Positions 9,303 to 18,850 are shown, counted from the stretch's first letter. The stretch is 64,000 bases of DNA from Gelatiniphilus marinus (GCF_042678305.1 NZ_JBHUDT010000001.1); one strand, 5' to 3'. Notes: a model not told the origin generated them from the letters alone. Translations and numbers: made by a program.

Positions 9303-12300
9303 ATGAAAAAAAGAAAGCTTAATATCAGTTATTTGATATTTATTATGCTCTTTTCTTTACCAATTTTAAGTTTTGGTCAAGAAAAAACAATTACAGGAAC
9401 CGTGGTTTCGGCTGGTGACAATATGCCATTGCTAGGGGCAACGGTTATTGTAAAAGGCACAACTACAGGAGCGTCAACAGATTTTGACGGTGCTTACACC
9501 ATTACGGCCAATACAGGAGATGTTCTTGTGTTTAGCTATATTGGGTATGCTGCAAAAGAAGTTACTGTGGCTAACGAAACGGTAATTAACGTGTCTTTAA
9601 CCGAAGATACGGCAATGCTGGACGAAGTGGTTATTACAGGTTATGGTAAACAAACCAGAGCCACATTAACAACTTCGGTATCTAAATTAGATACACAAAT
9701 TTTAGAAACATCAACACGATCTAATGCGGCAACCGCTTTACAAGGGACTATTGCTGGTTTACGTGTAACAAACACTACGGGGCAACCAGGATCTACGCCA
9801 CAAATAGTTTTGCGTGGTGGTACTAATTTTAACGGTACGGGTACCCCATTAATATTAATTGATGGTATCCCAGGTTCTTTTTATGCCTTGAATTCAGACG
9901 ATATCGAATCTATCGAAGTGCTTAAAGATGCTGCTGCTACCGCTATTTATGGTGCAAGATCTGCCAATGGTGTTATTTTGGTTACCACTAAAACTGGTAA
10001 GGTTGGAAAATCTTCTATCAATTACAGATATAAGTATAGCATCAATAACGAAAGAAACGACCAAAAATATATTGGTGCAGCAGATCATATCAATTACAAC
10101 AGACAATCTATCGCTTGGTACAGAGAGGTTGTTAACAACTCAGGTAGCTTTGGTGCGTTTTTAAACGGTAACCATAGTGCGGCAACAGGTAATAATACCA
10201 CTAACGACCCATTTACCACACAGCTTTTAACACCTGCAAATCAATATTTGTTAAGCCAACCAGGGTGGATGTCTATACCCGATATTTTAAATCCTGCCCA
10301 AGAGATTTTGTTCTTTGATAACAAAGAGGTTGGAGATCGTATCTATCAAGATAGCGCATCTAAAGACCACTATTTATCTTTTGATGGAGGTAGCGAAAAA
10401 GGAACCTATTACTTAGGTTTAGGTTTATTAGATAACGATGGTTTGGTTTTAGGCTCAGGATTTAAAAGATACTCAGGAAAATTTAGCGGCTCTTACCAAG
10501 TTACAGATCGCGTAAAAGTAAATTCAAACGTTTTATACTCGCATTCTAACCTAAGCAGAAGTCCGCTAGGTGGCGATGATACGGTATTTAGAAGATTCCA
10601 AGGTCAAGCATCTACATCAAGAACTTTTGATAGTAACCCAGATGGTACTTTTACCAGCGATTACGCACCTGGGCAAAACCAAGGTTTTGGTAACCCTTTA
10701 TATTACCAAGATAAATTTGTTAGAAAAAACTTAGAACAACGTTTATCGGCCTCTGTTGGCGTTAATTGGGATATTATTGACGATTTAACATTGGCTGTAA
10801 ATGGTAGCCACTTTACTATCAATAACCACAACGAAAGCTTTAATAGAGCTTACAGGGTAGGTAGTAATCTTGGACCACTGCGTACGGGACGTGAAGCATC
10901 TGTAAGTTTAGGAAGAACTTTAAGAAACCAATTAACAGGTACCTTAAACTATACCAAAAAATTTGGCAAGCATAACGTTAATGCCTTAATTGGTGCAGAA
11001 TATTTTAAAGACAACTTTTTTAACACATCTGCTGGAACAAGAAATTCTCCAACAGATTTAATTGAAACCCTTAATGCAGGTGCAGAGGCTAACGGAATAC
11101 CTTATAGCTTTGAATCTGAATATGTTATAACATCTACCTTTGGTAGATTACTTTACGATTTTGATGATAAATATCTATTTGGTTTTACCTTTAGAAGCGA
11201 TGGGTCTTCAAAATTAGGAAACAATAAATTCGACTTTTTCCCTGGTGTGTCTTTTGGATGGAATGCTCATAACGAAAAATTCTTTGAAGAGTCTTCATTA
11301 AGTAATACCATTTCTAGATTAAAGCCAAGATTAAGTTATGGTGTAAATGGTAATCAAGAAATATTAAGCAATTATGGCGTTTTCGGTTCTTACGGAAGCC
11401 AAGGGGTTTATAATGGTCAAACAGGTTACGCTAATTCTGGGTTACCAACTCTAGATTTATTTTGGGAAAAATCAACAACCTTTAATGCTGGTTTAGATGT
11501 CTCTTTCTTTGATAACAGATTATCAATCATTACCGATGTTTACTCTAGAGACATTAAAGATAAATTGGCAGGTCTTACACTGCCATTCTACACTGGCTTT
11601 AGCAGTATAACAACCAACAACGGAACCATACGTAACAAAGGTTTTGAGTTGCAAGTTAATGGCGATATCATTAGAAACGATGATTTAACTTGGAATGTAG
11701 GCGCTACGTTTACATCCAATAGAAACTATGTTGTAAAACTACCTGAAAACGATAACGACCTAAACAGACAAGGCGGAACATTAATTTGGAACCCTAATAC
11801 TCAAGAAGAAGAGTGGGTAGGTGGTTTCCAAGAAGGACAACGCTCAGGTCACGATTTAGTAGTTGCTTTCGAGCAAGCTGGTATTTATGCTACACAGGCT
11901 GAAGCCGATGCAGACAATGCTATTACCGATACTTATATGCCAGGAGCTAGCCGTAACCAACGTTGGGCTGGAGATGTTAAATGGGTAGATCAAAACGGTG
12001 ACGGTGTTATCGATAATCTAGACAGAAAGGTTATTGGGCGTACCACCCCAGATTTTGTTGGTGGTTTAACAACCAGTTTACAATACAAAAACTTTAACTT
12101 ATTTGTAAAAACCGATTTTGCTACCGGACATTTAGTATGGAACCATATTAGAAACAAAGGCTACGGGCAAACACAAGGTAACCTTGCACAACCTATTGAA
12201 GTGCTAGATTCTTGGACACCAACAAACACCGATACCGATTGGCCACGTTTTGTTTTTGTTAACGGAGCCAAAAACGTTTGGAGAGGTAGCGAAGGTGCTA

Positions 12301-12557
12301 GTAGCCTACAAAATTTCGCAAACAATAAATTCTGGGAAAAAGGAGATTATTTAGCATTGCGCGAAGTAACTTTAAGCTATAATGTGCCAACTGAACATTT
12401 TAACGATGTTATTAAAAGGCTAAACATATATGTAACCGGTTCAAACTTACATTACTTTAAAAGTATGAGTGGCGATACGCCAGAAGTAGGTGGAGTACAA
12501 TATGGGCAATTCCCTGTTCCTAAAACATTCACAATAGGACTTAACGTAACATTTTAA
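9303..12557 (+). CDS. SusC/RagA-family TonB-dependent outer-membrane receptor
   Basis: This is a full-length SusC-like protein (1084 residues). It has a signal peptide ending near SFGQ (about residue 25), a carboxypeptidase-regulatory-like domain (about 27-105), the family motif DEVVITGYG ahead of the plug (about 110-230), then a long beta-barrel ending in an aromatic residue. It takes up oligosaccharides in partnership with the SusD-like lipoprotein encoded 12 bp downstream. The downstream lyase, epimerase and sialidase genes indicate sialylated glycans or free sialic acid as cargo, as with NanO/NanU of Bacteroides and Tannerella. Regulation is probably through the palindrome overlapping its promoter. 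Confidence 0.93.
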   Translation: MKKRKLNISYLIFIMLFSLPILSFGQEKTITGTVVSAGDNMPLLGATVIVKGTTTGASTDFDGAYTITANTGDVLVFSYIGYAAKEVTVANETVINVSLTEDTAMLDEVVITGYGKQTRATLTTSVSKLDTQILETSTRSNAATALQGTIAGLRVTNTTGQPGSTPQIVLRGGTNFNGTGTPLILIDGIPGSFYALNSDDIESIEVLKDAAATAIYGARSANGVILVTTKTGKVGKSSINYRYKYSINNERNDQKYIGAADHINYNRQSIAWYREVVNNSGSFGAFLNGNHSAATGNNTTNDPFTTQLLTPANQYLLSQPGWMSIPDILNPAQEILFFDNKEVGDRIYQDSASKDHYLSFDGGSEKGTYYLGLGLLDNDGLVLGSGFKRYSGKFSGSYQVTDRVKVNSNVLYSHSNLSRSPLGGDDTVFRRFQGQASTSRTFDSNPDGTFTSDYAPGQNQGFGNPLYYQDKFVRKNLEQRLSASVGVNWDIIDDLTLAVNGSHFTINNHNESFNRAYRVGSNLGPLRTGREASVSLGRTLRNQLTGTLNYTKKFGKHNVNALIGAEYFKDNFFNTSAGTRNSPTDLIETLNAGAEANGIPYSFESEYVITSTFGRLLYDFDDKYLFGFTFRSDGSSKLGNNKFDFFPGVSFGWNAHNEKFFEESSLSNTISRLKPRLSYGVNGNQEILSNYGVFGSYGSQGVYNGQTGYANSGLPTLDLFWEKSTTFNAGLDVSFFDNRLSIITDVYSRDIKDKLAGLTLPFYTGFSSITTNNGTIRNKGFELQVNGDIIRNDDLTWNVGATFTSNRNYVVKLPENDNDLNRQGGTLIWNPNTQEEEWVGGFQEGQRSGHDLVVAFEQAGIYATQAEADADNAITDTYMPGASRNQRWAGDVKWVDQNGDGVIDNLDRKVIGRTTPDFVGGLTTSLQYKNFNLFVKTDFATGHLVWNHIRNKGYGQTQGNLAQPIEVLDSWTPTNTDTDWPRFVFVNGAKNVWRGSEGASSLQNFANNKFWEKGDYLALREVTLSYNVPTEHFNDVIKRLNIYVTGSNLHYFKSMSGDTPEVGGVQYGQFPVPKTFTIGLNVTF

Positions 12558-12569
12558 ATTTAAAACAAA

Positions 12570-14078
12570 ATGAAGAAGTATATATATATATTAATAGCTG
12601 TAATGACTTTTAGTGCTTGCGAAAGCGAACTGGAATTAACAAGCCCTAGTCAATTAACAGCAGCAGGTTTTTGGGATACCGAAGAAGGTGCAAAAACCGC
12701 ACATACAGGATTGTATGCAAACTTAAGATCATCAGCAGGAACGCTATGGTTGTTAGGAGAAATGAGAAGCGATATTTGGGGCGGACGCACTTACGAGTCG
12801 CCATCAAATCTATCTTTAATCGAATCTAACATTACAATATCTACAGCACCTTTTGGTGGGTGGGCAGGTTTGTACACTAGAATTCACAGACTTAACGACT
12901 TTTTGTTAAATGCACCAAATGTAACTTTTAACGATGAGTCCGAAAAAAATCATTTATTAGGTCAGGCTTACGGGTTAAGAGCTCTATACTATTACACCTT
13001 ACTAAAAACCTGGGGCGATGTACCTATTATCTTAGAGCCTTTTACAGATATAGATCCTGCTGGATTAAGCAGAGCAAGATCACCGCAAAGCGAGGTAATG
13101 GCTCAAATTAAATCTGATATTGCTGCATCTTTAAGTGCATTCGGATCTGATGATAGTTTTTACCAAGGAAGCAGAATATTCTGGTCAAAAGCTGCAACTT
13201 TAGCACTTAAAGGCGATGTGTTTATCTGGTCTGGTAACCTATTAGGTGGAGGAAACGCAGATTTTACAGAAGCCAAAACCGCTTTGCAACAAATAGCATC
13301 TTTAGGTGTTAGTTTAGTACCAAGTATAGATGATTTATGGGGCGTACCAAACGAAAACAACAATGAGTTTATTTTTGCCCTGCAATACAAAAGAGACGAA
13401 GCTTCTAACATCTACAACAGTTTAACAGGTAGAAGTACTGAAATCAATCCTCAGTTTAACGCTGCTGGAGAATCTATGAGCGATTTTGTTATTGCTGGAG
13501 CAAACCGATATGGACAATCTGAAAAAACCATATTGTTATTAGACGATAATGACGATGCCCGTAAAGATGCAACTTTCATTAGATTATATACTGATGATAA
13601 TGGTGGTTCAGGATACCCAACCTACAACGAGCCAACATATTTCGGTTCTATATTCAAAAAGTTTTTAGGTCAAGTAGATGGATCGGAACGTATTTTTGAA
13701 AACGATGTACCTGTTTACAGATACGCCGATGTTATTTTACTTTTGGCCGAAGCAAAAAACTTACTTGGTGAAGATCCATCAGGAGAAATCAATCAAATTC
13801 GCCAAAGAGCTTACGGTGCAAACTATGTACCTGCAACTCACGCCTACGTAAACAGCACCCAAACCGATAATGCCAATGCTATTTTAAACGAGCGTTACAA
13901 AGAATTTATTGGAGAAGGAAAACGCTGGTGGGACTTGAGAAGAGCTGGTGATAGCTTTGTATATGATAATGTTAGCTTCATATCACCAAGCGACAGCCAG
14001 TTATTATTATTACCAATTACTGAAGACATGATAGGTAGAAACCCATTGTTAGAACAAACACCAGGTTATACCAATTAA
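12570..14078 (+). CDS. SusD/RagB-family glycan-binding lipoprotein
   Basis: The 502-residue protein has a lipoprotein signal (FSACESE, Cys about residue 18) and the typical SusD N-terminus (GFWDTEEGAKTAHTGLYANL). It has an alpha-helical TPR-like middle, and near the C-terminus the family motif LNERYKEFIGEGKRWWDLRR. It forms the extracellular lid of the SusC transporter. Start and spacing to susC (12 bp) show co-transcription. A strong terminator follows its stop. Ligand specificity is inferred from the nan-type genes downstream. Confidence 0.92.
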   Translation: MKKYIYILIAVMTFSACESELELTSPSQLTAAGFWDTEEGAKTAHTGLYANLRSSAGTLWLLGEMRSDIWGGRTYESPSNLSLIESNITISTAPFGGWAGLYTRIHRLNDFLLNAPNVTFNDESEKNHLLGQAYGLRALYYYTLLKTWGDVPIILEPFTDIDPAGLSRARSPQSEVMAQIKSDIAASLSAFGSDDSFYQGSRIFWSKAATLALKGDVFIWSGNLLGGGNADFTEAKTALQQIASLGVSLVPSIDDLWGVPNENNNEFIFALQYKRDEASNIYNSLTGRSTEINPQFNAAGESMSDFVIAGANRYGQSEKTILLLDDNDDARKDATFIRLYTDDNGGSGYPTYNEPTYFGSIFKKFLGQVDGSERIFENDVPVYRYADVILLLAEAKNLLGEDPSGEINQIRQRAYGANYVPATHAYVNSTQTDNANAILNERYKEFIGEGKRWWDLRRAGDSFVYDNVSFISPSDSQLLLLPITEDMIGRNPLLEQTPGYTN

Positions 14079-14120
14079 TCATTATATAGTTTCATTAATT
14101 AGTTTAGTTTGAGTTAGTCA

Positions 14121-14161
14121 AAAAGAGAGTTTTAGTTTTAAAAACTTAGCTCTCTTTTTTT
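14121..14161 (+). terminator. Intrinsic terminator after susD
   Basis: AAAAGAGAG (14121-14129) pairs perfectly with CTCTCTTTT (14150-14158) and is followed by a T-run. It lies between susD and the lyase gene, so the lyase is either read through at a lower level or has its own promoter. Confidence 0.75.
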
Positions 14162-14206
14162 GGCTAATACTATTAATAAAACATATAAAATTATTAAGTC
14201 CGATTT

Positions 14207-15133
14207 ATGGAAATAAAAAATTTAATAGCTGCAGCTTATGCACCAATGCATAACGATGGTTCTATAAATACCACCAAGATTAAAGATTACAGCAAATTTT
14301 TAATCCACAATAAAGTTTCAGGAGTATTTATGAATGGCTCAACAGGAGATTTTGTCTCATTATCTACCGCAGAGCGTAAAGAGATTACCCTAGCATGGTC
14401 CAAAAATAAATCAGAAGATTTGTATTTAATAGATCATGTTGGCCATACCAATTTACACGAAGCAAAAGAGTTAGCAACCTATGCTGCCGATAAAGTAGAT
14501 GCTATCTCGGTACTGGCACCTTATTATTTTAGGTTAAATAAGATTGAAAAATTGGTTCAATATTGCAAAGAAATTGCTGCCTGCGCACCAAACCTTCCTT
14601 TTTATTATTACCATATTCCTGTATTGTCTGGTGCTCATTTTAATATGAACGAGTTTTTAAAGCTCGCAGAACAAGAGATACCTAGTTTAGCTGGAATAAA
14701 ATTTACCAATAACAATTTAATTGATTTTCAGCATAGTAAAAAGGTAGCAAACGGTAAATTTAACATACTTTTTGGATTCGACGAGTTGTTTATAAACAGT
14801 TTGCCCTTGGGTGCAACCGGTTGGGTTGGTAGTACTTACAACCACTTGGCACCATTGTATTATAAAATAAAAGACCTTTTTGAAAACGGCCAAATGGCTG
14901 AAGCCTCAGCATTACAAACCAAAGCCATAAGATTTGTTGAAATATTAGACAGCAAAGGTGGGTTTAATGGTGTAGGAAAAGGATTTATGAGAGTTTTGGG
15001 CGTAGATTGTGGCCCAAGCAGATTCCCGCATTCTACTTTAAGCGATGCCGATTACAAGATTATTAAAGAAGAGTTAGATGCTTTAGGTTTGTCTGCTTTG
15101 TTTAGCAGTACAGAAAAATCTTTAGCAAAATAA
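14207..15133 (+). CDS. nanA: N-acetylneuraminate lyase (sialic acid aldolase)
   Basis: This 308-residue member of the DHDPS/NAL aldolase family should split N-acetylneuraminate into ManNAc and pyruvate in the cytoplasm. The NAL signature GSTGDF is present. The catalytic Tyr is Y135 in YYYHIPVLSG and the Schiff-base Lys is K165 in AGIKFTNN, the same number as in E. coli NanA. The YYYHIP motif resembles the eukaryotic-type lyases more than the enterobacterial YNIP form, as also seen in Bacteroides-type NanL. It lies downstream of susCD and converges on the regulator gene, with a shared terminator between them. Confidence 0.9.
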   Translation: MEIKNLIAAAYAPMHNDGSINTTKIKDYSKFLIHNKVSGVFMNGSTGDFVSLSTAERKEITLAWSKNKSEDLYLIDHVGHTNLHEAKELATYAADKVDAISVLAPYYFRLNKIEKLVQYCKEIAACAPNLPFYYYHIPVLSGAHFNMNEFLKLAEQEIPSLAGIKFTNNNLIDFQHSKKVANGKFNILFGFDELFINSLPLGATGWVGSTYNHLAPLYYKIKDLFENGQMAEASALQTKAIRFVEILDSKGGFNGVGKGFMRVLGVDCGPSRFPHSTLSDADYKIIKEELDALGLSALFSSTEKSLAK

Positions 15134-15158
15134 CTTACAATAGTTTGTTTTGTTCTTT

Positions 15159-15198
15159 AAAAAGCCAATTTTAGAGTTTTTCTAAGGTTGGCTTTTTT
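15159..15198. terminator. Bidirectional terminator between nanA and the GntR gene
   Basis: AAAAAGCCAA (15159-15168) pairs with TTGGCTTTTT (15188-15197), and the loop contains a further TTAGA/TCTAA pairing. A/T runs on both sides let it serve the convergent genes in both directions. Confidence 0.8.
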
Positions 15199-15199
15199 G

Positions 15200-15925
15200 T
15201 TAAAATTTTACCATCCTTAAAATCCTCTCAAAATGTGGCTCAAGATGGTTTCTCATGGCTTCCCTAAAAATTTCGGCATTACCATTTTTTAAAATTTCCA
15301 ATAAATCTCTGTGCGTAACAAACTTACCTTTTGAGTATTTAAAATCCTGCGCACCAATAGGCATATTATCGTGTACATAATTAAATACCGGCAATAACAG
15401 GTCTTGAAACCTTTGTAGTGTAGAGTTTCCAGACATCTCGTATAATTTACCATGAAAAGCAATTTCGTTTTTTAAGCTAAAAACCACAGTATCTATTTCC
15501 TCCTTTTCTTGACTAGCCACAATTTTCTCCAATTCATCAATATCATTTTGGGTTTTTCTGGAAAATAATAAATCTGCCATACCCATTTCCAAAATCAACC
15601 TAAGCTCAAAAATATCTACTAAAGCTTCCTCTCCCAGTAAATTATACTCAATGGCTTTTTTAAAATTCTGTATAATATCGGGTTGGGTAAGTACCATACC
15701 GCTACGTTTTTTAGATTGTATAACGCCAATGGTTCTTAACCTTAAAAGTGCTTCTCTAATAACAGTCCTGCTTACACCAAGGGCCTCTGCAAATTCCAGC
15801 TCTTTAGGTATCGAATCGCCAATTTTCAAATTATTTTCCTTAAAATATTCTTTTAATCTAAGCTCTACTTTGTCAACCAACGATAGGTTTTCAAGCGGTG
15901 CAATTTTGCTAAGTTTGGCTTTCAT
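15200..15925 (-). CDS. GntR-family (FadR/FCD subfamily) transcriptional regulator
   Basis: The 241-residue protein has an N-terminal winged helix-turn-helix (about 14-80, with LEFAEALGVSRTVIREAL) and a C-terminal FCD ligand domain (about 95-235). The FCD domain retains histidines of the metal/ligand site (HGKLYEMSGN, THRDLLEIL, NHLEPH). It is encoded within the sialic acid genes and divergent from the epimerase gene. E. coli NanR is of the same subfamily and responds to sialic acid, so a NanR-like repressor role is likely. The matching palindromes at 9243 and 15977 are its probable operators, implying autoregulation and control of susC. Confidence 0.85.
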   Translation of the reverse strand: MKAKLSKIAPLENLSLVDKVELRLKEYFKENNLKIGDSIPKELEFAEALGVSRTVIREALLRLRTIGVIQSKKRSGMVLTQPDIIQNFKKAIEYNLLGEEALVDIFELRLILEMGMADLLFSRKTQNDIDELEKIVASQEKEEIDTVVFSLKNEIAFHGKLYEMSGNSTLQRFQDLLLPVFNYVHDNMPIGAQDFKYSKGKFVTHRDLLEILKNGNAEIFREAMRNHLEPHFERILRMVKF

Positions 15926-15969
15926 TTCATTTAATTGTTAAAAACAAGTCATTCAAATGTTTAATTTCT

Positions 15970-15977
15970 TATTTTTG
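15970..15977 (+). promoter_or_regulatory. -7 promoter box for the epimerase-sialidase genes
   Basis: TATTTTTG matches TAnnTTTG exactly. No clear -33 TTTG is found at the usual distance. The last base of the box is the first base of the putative operator, so a bound regulator would cover the start site. Confidence 0.45.
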
Positions 15978-15990
15978 TATTATGTTATAC
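15977..15990. promoter_or_regulatory. Putative GntR operator in the divergent regulator/epimerase intergenic region
   Basis: GTATTATGTTATAC is an imperfect palindrome that differs from the susC site (GTATTACATAATAC) at only three positions in the central part, with identical GTATTA and ATAC ends. It is placed to regulate both divergent genes. Confidence 0.6.
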
Positions 15991-16050
15991 ATATAAAATT
16001 ACAATTTTTTAGCGTAAAAACAAAAAGCAAAACAAAAAACTTATTCGATT

Positions 16051-17211
16051 ATGAATTTTTCTACAATATACAAGAAAACTTTACTTGAAGATGTTATTCC
16101 GTTTTGGGAAAAACACTCAATAGATCTGGAAAACGGAGGCTATTTTACATGCTTAGACACAAAAGGCAATGTTTATGATACCGATAAGTTTATTTGGCTA
16201 CAGGGGCGACAAGCATGGACGTTTTCTATGCTATACAACAAAGTAGAAAAAAATAAAAAATGGCTTGCCATAGCTAAAAACGGCATCGATTTTTTGCGTA
16301 AATATGGCATGAACGATAAAGGCGATTTCTATTTTTCGGTAACTCAAGACGGCAAACCCTTGGTGCAAGCCTACAATATATTTTCAGACTGTTTTGCAGC
16401 CATGGCATTTAGCCAATACGCCATAGCCTCTGGAGATGAGGAGGTAAAAGAACTTGCTAAAAAAACCTATTTTAATATTCTTAGTAGAATTGATAACCCA
16501 AAAGGGAAGTACGAAAAAAACACAGATACCAGGCAACTAGTTGGGTTTTCGTTACCCATGATTTTGTCTAATTTGGTGTTGGAGTTGGAAGCCGTTTTAG
16601 ATGCAGACGAAGTTGAAAAAACAATAGATTACAGCATCCATCAAGTTATGGAAGTGTTTTTGGATAAAAAATCAGGTTTGATTTTCGAAAACGTTTTACC
16701 TAACGGCGAGCATCATGATAGTTTTAATGGGCGATTGTTAAACCCCGGCCATGGTATTGAAGCCATGTGGTTTATGATAGATATTGGCGTACGAAAAAAC
16801 GATAAAGCACTCATTAATAAAGCAACTCAAACTATTTTAACTATATTAGACCATAGTTGGGATGATAAACATGGCGGGATTTATTATTTTATGGATTCTA
16901 AAGGCCATCCGCCACAACAATTGGAGTGGGACCAAAAACTATGGTGGGTACATTTAGAAACCTTGGTGGCATTGGCAAAAGCTTACGAGCAAACCCAAAA
17001 CCCCGATGTTTTAAAATGGTACAATAAAGTACACGATTATGCCTGGAGCCGTTTTTCGGATCCTGAAAATGGCGAATGGTACGGGTATTTAAACCGCCAA
17101 GGCGAAGTGTTGCTAAATTTAAAAGGCGGTAAGTGGAAAGGCTGTTTCCATGTACCAAGAGCCATGTACCAATGCTGGAAAGCTTTCGAAAGCATTGAAA
17201 CCAAACAATAA
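16051..17211 (+). CDS. N-acylglucosamine 2-epimerase (AGE family)
   Basis: This 386-residue protein has the (alpha/alpha)6-barrel pattern of the AGE/renin-binding-protein family, with motifs FIWLQGRQAWTFSMLY (about 47-62), LNPGHGIEAMWF (about 230-241) and EWDQKLWWVHLETL (about 291-304). It has no signal peptide, so it is cytoplasmic. Beside a sialate lyase it most likely converts ManNAc to GlcNAc, the Bacteroidota-type route that replaces the NanK/NanE pair of enteric bacteria. It begins a two-gene unit with the sialidase (28 bp gap). Other AGE members act on glucose, mannose or cellobiose, but the context favours the amino sugar. Confidence 0.87.
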   Translation: MNFSTIYKKTLLEDVIPFWEKHSIDLENGGYFTCLDTKGNVYDTDKFIWLQGRQAWTFSMLYNKVEKNKKWLAIAKNGIDFLRKYGMNDKGDFYFSVTQDGKPLVQAYNIFSDCFAAMAFSQYAIASGDEEVKELAKKTYFNILSRIDNPKGKYEKNTDTRQLVGFSLPMILSNLVLELEAVLDADEVEKTIDYSIHQVMEVFLDKKSGLIFENVLPNGEHHDSFNGRLLNPGHGIEAMWFMIDIGVRKNDKALINKATQTILTILDHSWDDKHGGIYYFMDSKGHPPQQLEWDQKLWWVHLETLVALAKAYEQTQNPDVLKWYNKVHDYAWSRFSDPENGEWYGYLNRQGEVLLNLKGGKWKGCFHVPRAMYQCWKAFESIETKQ

Positions 17212-17239
17212 TAATTTAAACCATTAAAATAATACAAAA

Positions 17240-18391
17240 ATGATTAGAAGTACTGTTTTACTATTGATGATGGTGTTGCTAAGTTCTTGCAAAGGGAAAG
17301 GCAATACAGAAACAAACCAAAAAAATACCGAACCTATTAACGAAACCCCAGAATTTGTAGCCCTATTTAATACAGGCATGGAAGAGGGTGTGGCTTGTTA
17401 CAGAATTCCTGCAATCGTTACTGCTCCAAATGGAGATTTAATAGCCGCTATCGACCAAAGAGTTCCCGGTTGTGGCGATTTAAAATGGAGTAAGGATATA
17501 AATATTATTGTACGAAGAAGTAGCGATAATGGTAAAACCTGGACACCAATTGAAATGGTTATCGATTTTCCAGAAGGCAAATCGGCTTCCGATCCATCTA
17601 TGATAGTAGATAAGGTTACAGGCGATATTTTTATGTTTTATAACTACATGAATTTAGATACCGAAAAGGATATTTACTATTTACACGTTATGAAGAGTTC
17701 TGATAATGGTAAAACTTGGAGTAAACCAGAAGACATTACATCTCAAATTGCAAAACCAGAATGGCACAAAGATTTTAAATTTATTACCTCTGGCCGTGGT
17801 ATCCAAACGCGATCAGGTAAGTTATTGCACACTATGGTTAACTTAAATAGCGGATTGCATTTATTTGGAAGCGACGACCATGGTAAAACTTGGTATTTTA
17901 TTGATACACCTATTTTGCCAGCCGACGAATCTAAAGTAATAGAACTTGCCGATGGTACTTTAATGATTAATGCACGTGTAAACGGCAAAGGCATTCGTTA
18001 TGTACATACCTCTAAAGATGAAGGGAAAACTTGGGAAACCAATCCAGTGCCAGAATTAATAGACCCAGGTTGTAATGCAAGTATTATCCGTTATACTTCT
18101 ATTGAAGATGGCTACGAGAAAAACAGAATCATTTTTTCTAACGCACAATCTGAAAATAAACGTGTAAATATGTCGGTTCGTATTAGTTACGACGAAGGAA
18201 AAACCTGGAGCAAAGGTAAAACCATTTACCCAGGCTCATCGGCTTATTCCTCATTAACTGTTTTAAAAAATGGCGATATTGGTTTGTTTTTTGAAAAAGA
18301 CGAATATCAAAAAAATGAGTTTACAAGCTTTTCTTTAGAATGGTTAACCGATGGTAAAGACAGCTATAAAGCGCCTAAAAAACAAAATTAG
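17240..18391 (+). CDS. GH33 sialidase, lipoprotein
   Basis: The 383-residue protein has a lipobox LSSC (Cys near residue 15), then a six-bladed propeller with the sialidase hallmarks. These are YRIPAIV (the F/YRIP arginine motif, about 53-59) and five Asp-box motifs of the type S-x-D-x-G-K-T-W (SSDNGKTW twice, GSDDHGKTW, SKDEGKTW, SYDEGKTW). It is a compact sialidase without extra carbohydrate-binding domains. It should release terminal sialic acid from glycoconjugates outside the cytoplasm. It is co-directional with and 28 bp after the epimerase gene, and a strong terminator follows downstream. Confidence 0.92.
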   Translation: MIRSTVLLLMMVLLSSCKGKGNTETNQKNTEPINETPEFVALFNTGMEEGVACYRIPAIVTAPNGDLIAAIDQRVPGCGDLKWSKDINIIVRRSSDNGKTWTPIEMVIDFPEGKSASDPSMIVDKVTGDIFMFYNYMNLDTEKDIYYLHVMKSSDNGKTWSKPEDITSQIAKPEWHKDFKFITSGRGIQTRSGKLLHTMVNLNSGLHLFGSDDHGKTWYFIDTPILPADESKVIELADGTLMINARVNGKGIRYVHTSKDEGKTWETNPVPELIDPGCNASIIRYTSIEDGYEKNRIIFSNAQSENKRVNMSVRISYDEGKTWSKGKTIYPGSSAYSSLTVLKNGDIGLFFEKDEYQKNEFTSFSLEWLTDGKDSYKAPKKQN

Positions 18392-18401
18392 TTTTAAAAT
18401 A

Positions 18402-18431
18402 CAATAGTATTGCACCTAAAAAATACTATTG
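18402..18431. repeat. Inverted repeat downstream of the sialidase gene
   Basis: CAATAGTATT (18402-18411) and AATACTATTG (18422-18431) form a perfect 10-bp stem with a 10-base loop. There is no T-run, so it is more likely an mRNA 3' hairpin or protein site than a terminator. Confidence 0.5.
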
Positions 18432-18472
18432 CAATGTGTTTATATTGAGTGTATTATTAGGATAATTTCCAT

Positions 18473-18512
18473 AAAAAAACCAAACTATTTTTTTAATTAG
18501 TTTGGTTTTTTT
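18473..18512 (+). terminator. Intrinsic terminator of the epimerase-sialidase unit
   Basis: AAAAAAACCAAACTA (18473-18487) pairs perfectly over 15 bp with TAGTTTGGTTTTTTT (18498-18512). The T-tail serves the + strand, but the A-run would also allow function on the - strand. Confidence 0.85.
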
Positions 18513-18850
18513 ATTCATAAAAAATTATAATAGCTAATTAACTATAAACCTTGTGTTTACTTAAGCTTAACCAAGTTGTGTTTGTTTTTGTAGATTTTTA
18601 TTATTGGGTGATTTTTCAGGAGAGTTTCTAAAGCTAAACTTATGCTTTAAAGGCTTCTTGTTTTTTATATTTTAATCTAAAAACAACTGTAATAAAACGT
18701 TTTTTCAGAATTAAAAAAAACTACGCGCAGTTAAGTAAATCCTTTGTTTTTATTCATAAAAAAAAAATTATTGAGAAAAATAGGGGCGATGTGCTTTTAT
18801 TTTTTGGAAAACTTAAATTATAAAAAAGTATAAATTTAAAAGAAGCAAAT
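18513..18850. other. AT-rich spacer between convergent units
   Basis: No gene, RNA or clear repeat was recognised in this stretch between the sialidase and beta-galactosidase transcription units. Confidence 0.6.
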
